DNA from: Dipteris shenzhenensis
Lineage: Eukaryota > Polypodiophyta > Polypodiopsida > Gleicheniales
Reading direction: 5' to 3' (one strand)
Assembly (NCBI GenBank): GCA_047967505.1
Contig: CM106540.1
DNA length: 64,000 nucleotides
In this document: one piece after another, positions 47,101-58,174 of the stretch
Layout: every line of letters starts with the position of its first letter
How positions within the stretch are numbered: position 1 is the first letter of the stretch
Notes under the pieces: generated by a model
The model's input: the letters and a program-made list of their open reading frames with translations, nothing else
What the model was told of the DNA's origin: nothing
The model's database searches: none
Translations under genes and position numbers: made by a program

Positions 47101-47410
47101 AATGGAAAGTGAAACCGTGTCCAGGCACGCGGCTACCTTTCCTAAGGATTTGTTGCTGTTGACTCTTTTGCTAGCCCTTAACAGTCCCATGATCCATCAA
47201 TAGCAGAGGCTTCCATTGCATTCTGTCAAGGCCACTCTCCATTGCTTTGATCCTTGCGCGTAAATCACTTCCTTGTAGCTCTTCCCCTCCTTGTGATTCC
47301 CGTTAGCCCATTGCTTTGATTCTTGCTCGCAAATCTTCTTTTCCCTCACAAACCCATCAATAGCAGAGGCTTACATATCCATTCTGTCACCTTTCGTCCC
47401 AGCTGCACCC

Positions 47411-47971
47411 ATGTCTAAGCCACTGTTGCACCTCGCTCTCTCCCTCGCCCTCCTCCTCTTCTCCATCACTCTCCTCTCTTCCCCCGTCCATTCCGCCCAT
47501 CACAAACGCCCCAAGCATTTCACCTTCTACCTCCACAACACCATCTTTAATGCCACCCTCAATAACACTGACTACTTCAACTCCGTCTTCAGCACTCAAC
47601 CCACCGGCTTCCCCAACCCTTGGTCCTTCGGCGTGCTAGCTACCTTCGAGGATCCCCTCACAGTACATAGCTCCAATACCTCCAAGCAACTAGGCGTCGG
47701 CCAGGGATACTATCTCTATGACAGCCAAAAAGGATATGTACTCTTCCAGGCCTTCACTGCTAGCATCGACACCGGCAAGTACAAGGGGACTATCGACATC
47801 TTCGGACAAATCAAGGAGGTCTTGCCGGTTCGCACCCTCTCTGTCATTGGTGGCACTGGCGATTTTTTCCTCGCCAGAGGCATCGCTAATGTTCGGCTCA
47901 TAGAACTGTATACAGGCCCCCCCGGGGCTGCGAGGTGGACCTTGTCTTTCGACCTCGACCTCTATTACTAG
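47411..47971 (+). CDS. Dirigent family protein 2 (186 aa)
   Basis: A complete, intronless dirigent protein, near-identical paralogue of the gene at 12280-12837. Signal peptide in residues 1-28 (ALLLFSITLL core), then FTFYLHNT, GVGQGYYLYDSQKGYVLFQA, GTIDIFGQ and GGTGDFFLARG; ends FDLDLYY. Predicted to be secreted to the apoplast, with N-glycosylation sequons near residues 47-53 and 91. The product class may direct the stereochemistry of phenoxy-radical coupling; the actual reaction is unknown. The start is ATG at 47411, shared with gene 1. It is transcribed away from gene 1, the pair sitting about 34.6 kb apart in an inverted duplication. No broken residues; probably functional. Confidence 0.95.
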   Translation: MSKPLLHLALSLALLLFSITLLSSPVHSAHHKRPKHFTFYLHNTIFNATLNNTDYFNSVFSTQPTGFPNPWSFGVLATFEDPLTVHSSNTSKQLGVGQGYYLYDSQKGYVLFQAFTASIDTGKYKGTIDIFGQIKEVLPVRTLSVIGGTGDFFLARGIANVRLIELYTGPPGAARWTLSFDLDLYY

Positions 47972-47988
47972 ACCTCTGATGTCTCCCC

Positions 47989-47994
47989 AATAAA
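47989..47994 (+). terminator. Polyadenylation signal of dirigent gene 2
   Basis: AATAAA 18 bases after the stop codon. At the corresponding place gene 1 has AATAAT (about 12260, minus), so the canonical signal is not shared. Such an early signal is unusual and the true cleavage site may be further downstream. Confidence 0.4.
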
Positions 47995-48692
47995 TGTTTT
48001 ACGCCAAAGAAACCCAGGACACCTTCAAAGACCTGCGACATATAATAGGCAGCTCAAATTCTGTCGTGGAGCTCCCGTTCGTTATCAAGAGGTGGGTTTC
48101 GCATTAAGATTGATCTCAAAGCCTGTCCGAGTTGTAACTAGTGTTTGGGTTCCTTGAGTCTTAACGGAAAATGTTTTACCCTTGCGACAAGCCTACAAAA
48201 TATTATATGCATATTACTCAAAGCATCGAAGTGATATTTCTTTCTAGCAAAATGAAACAGTATATATATTTGAAAAGAAATTGTGAAGGACCACAATAAT
48301 CTTCATAATAATGAATAGGCTCCCCTTTCAATAACGTGCCCCTATTACTTAATTAGTTCATGACGTGGGAGGGTGCAATAATTCGATTAACCTAAGGCGC
48401 GACAAGGAGATTAACGTGGCGAGAACCTAGTAGGATACTACAATATATATATATGTATATAAGTAGGATACAATATATATACGTATATGAAAGTATAAGG
48501 TATTATGTATTACGAAAAAAGAGGGACACAAAATAAATCTCTCGAATGCAAAACCTTACTCCCCTACAAAAAGAGAGACTACACAATGTGGTCAGATTCG
48601 ATGGAATAGAGATCGTCGGAGGGTGCTCTCGCAAGTTGTGTGTGTGTTTGTGCATGTGTGTAAATTCTTGCTGCTTTTTCATACTTTTCCCA

Positions 48693-48693
48693 T

Positions 48694-48729
<36 letters not shown>
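48693..48729. repeat. GA microsatellite in copy R
   Basis: (GA)n tract, inverted counterpart of the CT tract at 11159-11199. Confidence 0.95.
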
Positions 48730-49295
48730 CTGCAAGGGCTGATGAATAATAGTGTCTCAATATTGCTTTATGATGTGCCATGAATAGATGAAGGAGTCTA
48801 CAATATATGAGGAGCCCTACTCTTAACTGCAGCCCCTATTCTTAACCTAACCCAGTCCCCTCTCCCTTGTCCTTGCACATGCTACTAACAAATGGGTAAC
48901 CTGCATGCATGGCAAAAGAAAATTCCTCTCAACTTAAACCAACATTTCATAAAATGAAGGAAGGTAGAAGACTTATATCATGTTCGAGATGAATCAAGCT
49001 ATACTCCCTTCCACTCTAGCTTGTTAAACATTATTATGTAAAGCATATCCATACACTTCCTTGTTTGACAAATGTAGTAGATTATATCCTCTTGTGAGGG
49101 TTATTTTTTAATGCACCCAAAGCGAGATATTGAGAGCATACTTTTGCTCGCTTTCGTATGTATTTACATGGTGAAGAGGCTTTTTTTTCTAAGTGTGGAA
49201 ATGCTAATAGTTGTGTTAGTATTTGTGTTGATATAGTACCATTAATAAAAAGATCAGTTTCTAACACTATATTGAGAAAAACATTTGTTGATATG

Positions 49296-50305
49296 GGGGG
49301 AAATCTTTTGGCGAGCTTTTTAATGTGAGCTTTTTTACCATTTCCTTTGTTTTTGCGAGCTTTTTTTAGAAATGCATACATGTTTTTGTTATAAGAAAGA
49401 TGGGGAGGTTAGAAAGAGGAGAGAATATAGGATATGTTCATTTTCATAGCATGTGGGAGGGGTGGAAGAGTGTATACTATGCACAAGGGGGGGGCGGATA
49501 TGAGTGGAAGTAGGAGGCAAAAAATTATGGAAGATATGTCCATATTCAAAGTAGAAGGGAGGAACTATGGGAGATATGTACATTTTAAGTGTATAATTTG
49601 AAACTTTTGACCTCATATTTGGATTCCTCGTCGAATTCCGGTCATTTTGAGTACCAACATGACCATATTCCGATAAAAATTGAAAAAATGGTATTTTTGT
49701 CATTTTGGCCTGTTTTGGGCCTATTTTGAGTCTGCACTAGCGCAGACTCAAAATACACCCAAAACAGGTCAAAATGAATTCATGACAAAAACACAATTTT
49801 TCCAATTTTTATCGGAATATGGTCATGTTGGTACTCAAAATGACCGGAAATCGACGAGGAATCCAAATATGAGGTCAAATCTGTCAAATTATACACTTTG
49901 AAAATAAACAAATTTCCCACATGCTCTCCCTTCCCCTTTACATTTAGTGGATGAACATAACTTTCACATTCCTCATCCTCTCTCTCCTCCTTGCACTCCT
50001 CTTTGCATACCTTATAAGTTCCCCCTCTACGTTCTCCACTATGATAACGAATATATGTTCCAACTCCCCTCCCCTCCCTTCTCCATGCCACCTTACCCAT
50101 GTGCCCGTCCCTCCCCCTTTCCTTTATCTCCCCTCCCTCCCCTCGCTCCTCTTAACTACTGTAACCACAACCCAAACTTTCAACCCACCCGACTCCATGA
50201 GCTCCCCCCCCCCCCTCTCTCTCTCTTAGGTGAATGAAAAGCTCGCAATATTCATGAAAATTGAAAAAAAGCTCATGAGAAAAAGCTCACCAAAAAATCA
50301 CACCC
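49296..50305. mobile_element. Foldback Mutator-like element (about 1.0 kb)
   Basis: Both ends read inward as related terminal repeats: GGGGGAAATCTTTTGGCGAG from the left and GGGTGTGATTTTTTGGTGAG from the right, similar over at least 75 bp. Flanks GTTGATATG at 49287-49295 and 50306-50314 form a 9-bp duplication (8 bp if the first G belongs to the element). The central part is a long inverted repeat (49582-49735 with 49742-49903), and purine-rich sequence left of centre is mirrored by pyrimidine-rich sequence on the right, so nearly the whole element can fold back. A 9-bp duplication with long terminal repeats suggests the Mutator superfamily. There is no transposase; ORFs inside are low-complexity. 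Unoccupied sites exist at 50417-50425 and, diverged, at 10590-10598. Confidence 0.85.
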
Positions 50306-50317
50306 GTTGATATGATG

Positions 50318-50486
50318 GTTGACTAATTATAATACTAATGCCCCACCAATAGTGTAAAAAAGGTTAGCATTGGTATTGTCAACTACCATTCTAACACTAT
50401 ATTAAGAAAAACATTTGTTGATATGATGGTTGACTAATTATAATACTAATGCCCCACCAATAGTGTAAAAAAGGTTAGCATTGGAC
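50318..50486. repeat. Local tandem duplication beside the foldback element
   Basis: A segment of about 95 bp (TGATGGTTGACTAATTATAA ... GGTTAGCATTGG) occurs twice in tandem, the first copy cut by the foldback element and the second intact with a single GTTGATATG at 50417-50425. Confidence 0.8.
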
Positions 50487-50889
50487 AATGTGGTTGCAAA
50501 AAAAAATGTGGGCTAGAATGAGATGACTTTTAGCCCCATTCTACCCCATTATAAATCAACATGAACCCAAGAACAACACTTTATAATATACAAAACGATG
50601 AGAATAGAAATAGTCATAGTTCCGCAACAATTATACAAAAATCCAAATGTACTACGAAACCCTTGAAAATGGATATAGGGGGGATACAAAAAAATAGTCT
50701 CGTCTTAAAAAGATACTACAAAACCCCGAAAAATGGATATAAGGGGGATACAAAAAGATACTCATCCTGAAAAGAGATTCAAAAATGTACAATGTAAGTT
50801 ACATCATAATGGGAAATGTAGAATAAGAGGAGAGCTCATCCTCCCCTCCTCTATGGGTCATCCTCACCCTCACCCTCACCGTCATCCTT

Positions 50890-51003
50890 TAAGAGGGCTA
50901 TAGGCTCTAGATACTATATGTACTAGTGTAGGATTTGGTGTACACTCTAAGAGGGCTATAGGCTCTAGAAACTATATGTACTAGTGTAGGATTTGGTGTA
51001 CAC
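50890..51003. repeat. 57-bp tandem pair
   Basis: AAGAGGGCTATAGGCTCTAG... to ...GGATTTGGTGTACACT occurs twice, at about 50890-50946 and 50947-51003. A single related copy lies at about 41225-41300 (inverted) in copy M. Confidence 0.8.
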
Positions 51004-51479
51004 TACATGCAACAAGAGAAAGGAAGGTTCTTAACCAAAAGAGTACATTTAGCCATGCGACTCACATCAAACTCATAAACATAACTCTTCTCCACATGTA
51101 GACTCCAAACAACTAAGGGCTCACCGCTGCCGCTTTTTTGCTAGGTCCAAAAGGGATAAAGACTCTAATGAAAACTCTCTATGACCTTTAGCAGCAGTTT
51201 CTTCTACATAAAAACTACCAGGAGAGTAGATTTAGCCACAAGACTCTCATCAAACTCATAAACATCTCTCTCCTCCACATGCTAGGCTTGTGGTCAAAAA
51301 GTGGAGAATACTACCAGCTAGACAAACAACTTAAACAAATATACAAAATATTGATCTACTACTAAGAGACCAAACCCATAAAATGATTGAATGCTAAGTA
51401 AAAGTTTGAGCAACCCTGAAACACACTGCCCAAGTTTAAAAAGCCCAATTTTGATCAACCACATTTGCTTTTTCAAAAC

Positions 51480-51720
51480 TTGTGATTTCTTCCTTGGTTG
51501 GATAATCCTCGATTGCTGATGCCTTCTCCTTTGAGGACTTCAAGTGCTCATTTCTTTGTTTCTTTGGTAATAGAATCTTTCTATGTGACCCAATCTGCCA
51601 TAGTAATGACATCTTTGATTATCTTCGGATCCACTCCTTGCAATTATCTCTCTTTCACGACATATGTTGGTTCTTCACTTGGCAACAATCCCTTAGAGTG
51701 TTTCTCCTCTGCTCTAATAC
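51480..51720 (-). pseudogene. Decayed copia-type gag fragment (copy R)
   Basis: Inverted homologue of the gag relic in copy L, covering the zinc-knuckle region only (rc of about 10150-10370). No open frame of note on the minus strand. Confidence 0.6.
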
Positions 51721-51757
51721 AAAATGAAAGACAAACTCAAAAGGTTCATCACTCAGA

Positions 51758-51759
<2 letters not shown>

Positions 51760-51797
<38 letters not shown>
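51760..51797. repeat. CT microsatellite in copy R
   Basis: (CT)n tract, inverted counterpart of the GA tracts at 9210 and 32231. Confidence 0.95.
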
Positions 51798-51799
<2 letters not shown>

Positions 51800-52309
51800 C
51801 AACCCACACAATCACGAACTAGAATTTGACCTATACATCATATCAAACCACCACATGAAATATCATTCCACCCTATGAATGATGTTCAAAACATTGTAAA
51901 TTTGACTTAAAAATGGGCACAAACTCCAAATGGCTCAAGCATCATTGCTACTGCATTTTTCCCCAGATACAAAAGGGACAAAGACTCTAATAAAGACTCT
52001 CTACAACATCTATGAGCATTGAACCTAATATTACCACAATAGTAGATTCAACCACACCTCTCTAGTCAAACTCATTAACATAACTCTCCACACAAGCCAT
52101 GTCCATGTTGAAAAACGAGAGAAAACCATCATTTTCTCATGCAAATAGGAGCTAGGTGAACCACCATGTTGGAATCATCAATGCCACCATCCATGTAGTG
52201 CCAAATGAGACCCATGCATTAGTCTTACTATATTAACCAATAGTTCTAGGACAACATGTAAACATTGTGCCAATCAAAATTCCATGTATGATATCCAATC
52301 ATCAAATTT

Positions 52310-52565
52310 TCTTTTTTTAAATGTGGGTTTATATTAATACATTGTGAACTGTATTTACAATAGTCAAAAAAGACCAACATATCTTCGAGAGTACTGCTCT
52401 ATATCTGAGCCTATACCAGAAAATATCTCTTTAGTAGACGATCCAAAAGTAGCAGAGACGAAAAGAGAGCTATGACGCCTCATGCGGCTCTTCCTTTGGT
52501 GCCAAGTGGACAACCACTCGTAGAACGATCATTCCAGGAATGCGAGGATGGGGGAATGGCTTACG
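52310..52565 (-). mobile_element. Short retroposon-like segment
   Basis: Starts (plus strand) with a T-rich run followed by AAATGTGGGTTTATATTAAT, resembling the reversed 3' end of a LINE, and separates copy R from the 52570-53127 repeat. No target duplication was found, so the limits are approximate. Confidence 0.4.
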
Positions 52566-52569
52566 CTTA

Positions 52570-53127
52570 TATGAAATCACCCCAAAACTATAAACTTCTT
52601 GATAGTCAAATTGTTTTTCACTATATGTTCAAAAAAAAATCCCACTATGAGCCTTCCACCAGGATCAAGGTATCATATAAGTCCATCTTTGGTCCCAATG
52701 GCAAAAATACCCATGCCATTGTTCTTTATTTGTCCCACTAGACTAGAGCCACCCTAAGGGTCTTCAAAGAATCTTGTAAAGAAGTACAGGGACTCACCTA
52801 CCACCATCTAAAGAAAACTGCTTATAGTTAGTATTCCATGGGAGGGCACCCTTCACACCCTGCATAGTTGTTATCCAACAATGAATTATCCTTGTCACTC
52901 TATCTTTATTCTGCAATTCCCATCAAGGATAATAGTATTCTACCAATTGTTTTCCAATTAGCAAGTAGAATAAATGACCAAACAACCATACCTTCCATAA
53001 AATATAGCAATGATCTTCCATAACTAGCATTCCTTGTTGATTTCATAACATTAACCATCCACTCTTTTAAATAATCCCTACATATAGGCCTATATCCCAT
53101 ATTACACCATGTAGGTCCTACAATTCC
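52570..53127 (+). repeat. Dispersed direct repeat pair, copy 1
   Basis: Closely matches 58175-58880 in the same orientation (TATATGAAATCACCCCAAAA to ATTACACCATGTAGGTC), with about 150 bp missing relative to the second copy. On the minus strand both contain fragments such as KEWMVNVMKSTRN / KDWMVNVMKSTKN, so an old coding element is likely, but I cannot classify it. The LINE at 53128 interrupts its end. Confidence 0.65.
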
Positions 53128-56100
53128 TTTTTTTTTTTTTTTGGCAAAAAGAGAGTCCTATTAAGTATTAAAGAAAAACTGTTAGAGCAAGCTCCATATG
53201 GGATACATCATGCAATGCACGAAAAGCTCAAGAGCCAAAAAGAAAGGATTGAGGCTGATAGTGCCATCTCAATATGGTAGAAACCTCTGAGAAAAAGGGA
53301 GAACCCCTCCAAACTCGAAGAAATATAGTCCTTCTAGAAGAGGTTGCCCGTGAGGGGCCCTACACGCTAGCCCATATGGCTATCAAAGTATGAACTGTGT
53401 CAGTCCAAATACCCTTGAACACCTATGATGGGTGTATCTAGGTGCCATCCAAGGCCTCAGTTGATCTGGCTCTCCAAATGTACCAAGAGGAAATGCTAGC
53501 CAAAATCTCTGAAGAGATGTCCACTGAAACATGAGAAGCTCTAAAGGGAGTAAGTGGCACATCTTGCAGAGAGCAGGGCTCTATCACCTACCAGCAGATC
53601 GAGAGTGCCCAAGAAGAAGGCTCACCCTCATAAAATATATGGGGACCGGTAAGAGATAACCATGTGACCGAGCCCCAAGTCATGAAGAAAGGGGAAGTGT
53701 GAAAGATGCTGAGTATCCGAGCAACCTCTTTCCAAGCAGTCCTTGCCTGACTGCAGTCCCAAAGGCAATCGCACTGACTCCTCTACAAAATGACATCAAG
53801 GACAAGTGGGATCAGCCCCAAACCTTGATCTCCATAGGTTCACTGCAATCCCTCCATGAATAGAAAGCCAAAAGAAAGGAGTAATCTTTCTATTTCTGAG
53901 GGATTTCCAGAGCCTCCTCCAGAAATTTCTATGCAAATCTGCAGTGATGAAGAAGCTTTCCCAATGGGGGGCTCTAGAGGGAATCCAACCCCTACTATTC
54001 AGCTGAAACCTCCTGGCATTACCAACTGTGAAATGAAAGAAGGGAATCCCCCTCTCTCGATGCCCATGATCTATCCACTCCCACTCTCCTGGGTCCCACT
54101 GCAAGCACCTGATAGGTGCACCTCCATATAACCACAACCTCTAGCCAAAAGCAGAGGGTCGGGGTCTAAGTACCACTGCAAGCCCGCTCCATGGTCCACA
54201 AAACCAGCAATCCTGACAGGCTAAAGGCAACCTCAAGAAGAATGCCATCCTTGGATGTAGAAAGTAAACCTCCATCCCCAACATCAAAGACCTCGGTGAG
54301 CGATCACCTGTAAAGGAACTGATGTCCTCGAAAAAGCCCCCATCCAAGTGGTGGAGTAATAGGCAACTCAACTGTCCATTCCACTGGGATGGCTGCATCT
54401 ACCTGCTGAATCCTGCGTGCTACCCCTCTGAGGTGACTAATGAACTGCAGTCTCTGCTCATCAGGTAGCCTGATAAAAGATTTCCAAGTGCCTACTGTGT
54501 AGGCAGGGCCTCTCTCCCATTTAGACCACTGCATGTAATGGGAAGTGCCCAATGGTCTGGCATGCTCGTCAAGAATACTATCATTCCAAATGATTAGCTG
54601 CCTATCAATCTCTTCAATGGTAGAAGGTGGAATCCTTCGAAGAGTGTTCCTGAAGCTCCCCCAAGCTTTCAAGATGGCAGTCATAAGAGGAGAGGCAAGA
54701 GATCTAAGAGGGGCTGATGTGAAAATCCAACGAGAGCTATCCACCCAATCATCTGCCAAGGTTGGTGTGCAAGCCTGAATGCATCCAAAAAAGAAATCCT
54801 TCCAAGGTTCTTGCCCAGGCATGAGTCCCCTCACCACCACCTTACAAAGCAATGCCCTGCACTGCAAGTCCGGGTCAATGACATTAAGACCCCCTTCACA
54901 TGTAGGGAGAATAATGGTCTCCCAGGCCACCCTTGCTACAACATCTACTGTGCCATCAAGTCCACTCCATAAAAAATTCCTGAGTGGTTTGATGAGCTGA
55001 GTGATGCAATCCCTAGACCAAAACCAGCAAGAACACACAAACTAGGAGGTGGCCAAGAGAACCTGGTTCACTACCACGACTCTAGATGCAAGGTCGAGTT
55101 TGGCAGAGCTCCAAAAAAGGAGCTTTTTCCTTATACTTTCTAGTACTGGGGAAAATTGCTATGCTGGAGAGATGTCCAATCCTGCCTGGCATCCCAAATA
55201 CCTAATAGGAACACCCCTATGAATCCAGGAAAAACCAATGTCAACTCCCCAACCTGGAGTGTCCTCATCACTGATCCAAAAGCCAAAGGATTTATGCCAA
55301 TTAATGTGTGCCCCTGCAGTTGAGCAAAAAATATCCAAGGCTGTCCGGAAAGAATCAAGTGACTACAAGGAGGCCTCAATAAAAATAGCAGTGTCATCAG
55401 CCAACTCACAGTCAAAAAGCTCCTGCTCCTATCTCAAGGGCAATCTCAGCCCAAAAAGCTCAGCCTAAGATCTAAGGAAGATACTCATGGCTTCTGCCAC
55501 AAGTACAAAGAGGAAGGAGGCTAAGGGCATCCCTGACGAACTGATCTGGAAATCTAAAGCCTGTCACCCCTTACCCCTCCAATCAAAACCTGGCTGTGGT
55601 CTGACTGTAAAGGGATGCCACCCCTCTAATCCAACCCCAATCTACTCTGTCACAGGTTTTCTCGAAGTCCAAGAGTAAAACTGCTAGCCTCTACCCACTC
55701 TGCATAGCCCACTCTGTGGCTTCCCAAAAGGAAAAGATATTATCAAAAATGCTCCTGCCATGCACAAAGCCTATCTGAGTATCATGGATGAGGTCTAGAA
55801 GAAGGAGCTGTAGTTGGATGCTGATCGCCTTGGCAAGGATTTTGTAAAGAGTGCCCAAAAGGGTGATGGGTCTCCAATGGGATACAAAATTCCTGTTGCC
55901 ACCTTTCGGGATAAGGTGAATGAGTCGCTTGGTGAGTGAGTTAGGCATCTCACCTGAGTCCCAAATGGCCTGCAGGGCTGAAGTAATATTATCACCTATC
56001 ATATCCCAAAAGGCTATAAAAAAAGGAGTAAGACCATCGGAACCATGGCATTTGACCTTATGAAGGGCAGAGAGAGCAGTCTTGAATTCTGTGTTGGTAA

Positions 56101-56575
56101 GGCATGCATCCAGTGAGCATAACATCTCTGGGGTGACCAACACAAGTAAACTCTGCCAAACTTCATCTCTAGCCACCTCTCTAGCCTGTAAGTTCAGATC
56201 CGTGAAAAGTAGGGAGGTATAGAAGGCTGTCACTAAATGCATGATGATTTCTGGATGGGACTACAAAACATTGTCAGAGTCAAAAAGCTGCCTGACACTT
56301 TCTCTACTATGTCTAGGACCAAGTGTAGAGAAAAAATGTTTATTGACTCTCCCTCCCATCTGTATCCAAAAGGACTCCCGTGCATGGAAGGCATACTCTG
56401 CTCTCTGATCAAGCAAGGTCTGCAAGTGAGCCCTTGCCGCACCAATGTGCTCCTGTATCCAAGCGTCTGATGGTCGTTTCTGCTCCTCCCTCTATAGGGC
56501 TGCCAACTCCCGATGGATACCGATCTCTCACCTAAGTACCTCACCTCGCCGAGCACTAGCAACAGATCGTAGCTT
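53128..56575 (-). pseudogene. LINE (L1-like) ORF2, 5'-truncated
   Basis: Minus-strand non-LTR element with a poly(A) tail (T-run 53128-53142). From 56562 down: NDHQTLGYRSTLVRQG linker, reverse transcriptase (55691-56242: HGSDGLTPFFIAFWDMIG, LIHLIPKGGNRNFVSHWRPI, IGFVHGRSIFDNI), the active-site segment LADDTAIFIEAS near 55395, thumb region (54304-55038: RDCITQLIKPLRNFLWSG), and zf-RVT (53796-53960: FWRRLWKSLRNRKITPFFW). The endonuclease domain is absent because of 5' truncation. Frames are interrupted only a few times, so it is younger than the other LINE relics. No matching duplication was found on its right side. Confidence 0.9.
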
Positions 56576-56579
56576 TCAA

Positions 56580-57347
56580 GGGGCGGTTGGGAAAAAAGGA
56601 AGGGAGGTTGTTAGCAACAATGAGCCATATTGCATGGTCAAACCACAATGGTTGGGCCTTACAATCAATGCACTCTTCCACGCATCTACATTTCAAGTAA
56701 GGGTGTCCAACATTGAAGATGCCATTTAACTATTTGGGCGTCCTCCTCTCAGTTTTTGATTTTCTACTTTTGCATCTTCCAAGGACTCCTACGGGTGATG
56801 CACCTCTCCCTGTGGCAAATGCTGACATGGGAAAGAAACTTGCCAGTGGGTAGTTGTATACTATGCTAATTTGAAAATTATGTGCTACTCTCTTTGCTTC
56901 AGCCTTGATGTTTCTTTCATTCGCCACTAAGTCTTCCAAAAATAGCCAGGTATCCAAGGCAAACGGTGCCAACATGTTCATGTCATGCATTTCCCAAATT
57001 TATTATCATATGCCATCAATTTTTCTTCCAATACCCAAGGTGGAAAAAAGGGGTTTGTGTAGGTATGTGAGGAGATTTTTTTAGGGGTGACTATGGTAGT
57101 CATAAGCTAGTCTAAATATATTTCTTCCCTCTCTTCATTTGACAACCCCTCCATATCACAAAAGCTATGTTGTAAAACATTGGAAGTTGTCTCAGGAAGT
57201 GAAAAGCATTTTAGTCCTGAATTATCTCGAGACAATGGACCCACTAGAGGTGGTAAGTTGGAATACACAAATAGATTTCTCACTATCTTAGGTGATTTCT
57301 CAGCATAGCCCATTAGAACAGTAGTGTCTTTGTCCATTGTTCCAAAT
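56580..57347. other. Unclassified segment between LINE and repeat
   Basis: No recognised gene. Two minus-strand frames of 86 and 76 codons (56730-56990, 57107-57337) have mixed composition (MLAPFALDTWLFLEDLVANE; SLPETTSNVLQHSFCDMEGL) and may belong with the repeat that follows, but I cannot name a family. Confidence 0.4.
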
Positions 57348-57785
57348 TCTCTGACAACTATTTGATAAGGGACAAGGTCTTCTCAATGTTACCCTTGCCA
57401 AAAACCAATATTCGACACCAATCATTGAATGACAACTACATTAGTAATAGCTATTCTAAGTGGTCACTTAATTCATGCATGTCCGAGGCTATGATAGTCT
57501 CATGGACTTTCTTGTTGAATATAGACAAGATAGCTTGGCAACCCAACGAGGGGGAAACGAGGGGTTCCACATAACCAAGCCCTCTTCAATCTTGATGCCA
57601 GGAAGAAAGATGCTGCAACCAGAAAATCATTAAAGTCCACCATCAGACTAGAGATTTTTGTCATCTCTAAATGCCTGTTTTTTGCAAAAGAGTCATTGAC
57701 CCCAAAAAGAATTTCTAGAAAAAGCCCCAAATGCAATTTTTGGGAATGGTTTTTTATAAATAAGCGGTATCATCACTCCCCCCAC
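57348..57785. repeat. Dispersed direct repeat, copy 2 (about 438 bp)
   Basis: Partner of 8687-9128. Its minus frame 57500-57736 is open for 78 codons. Confidence 0.7.
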
Positions 57786-58174
57786 AGGCACGAGCAAGGT
57801 GCTTGACAAGGGTGGTGTGACTTGTATGTGTTTTTCCTAACTACTACTAAATCCACAAACTCAAGGTTTTCAACCTCCAATCCATTTTTCATATATCCTT
57901 CTCATTATATAAACAATCACAAAGTTGTAGGGGCATGTAGCTACATCCAATTCAAAGTAAAAACCACCACTATCTCAATGTTTTTCATATTAATTTATTA
58001 GCAAGGGGAACATGACTTTTGTAATTACAACCTAATGCACCTATGCTCAAAGCACATGTCTCTTATCAAAGCAAGTACCTGCCTGAATATCAACTACAAA
58101 ATTTCATATGTCATTCAAAAGTTTCTTCTTTTGTTTGTATAAAAAATGTTAGGGTTCATATCTTTCAATCATCA
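57786..58174. other. Spacer
   Basis: AT-rich sequence in which I see no feature. Confidence 0.5.

Larger units (their letters stand above)
45697..52310 (-). repeat. Segmental duplication copy R (inverted relative to L)
   Basis: Reverse-complement counterpart of copy L (45697 corresponds to about 13760; 51700-51870 to about 9130-9300), extended at its right end by sequence shared with copy M (51890-52310). It carries dirigent gene 2 and insertions absent from L: a MITE at 45726, a retroposon at 46071 and a foldback element at 49296. It lacks about 390 bp present in L (11410-11800) and M. Confidence 0.8.
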
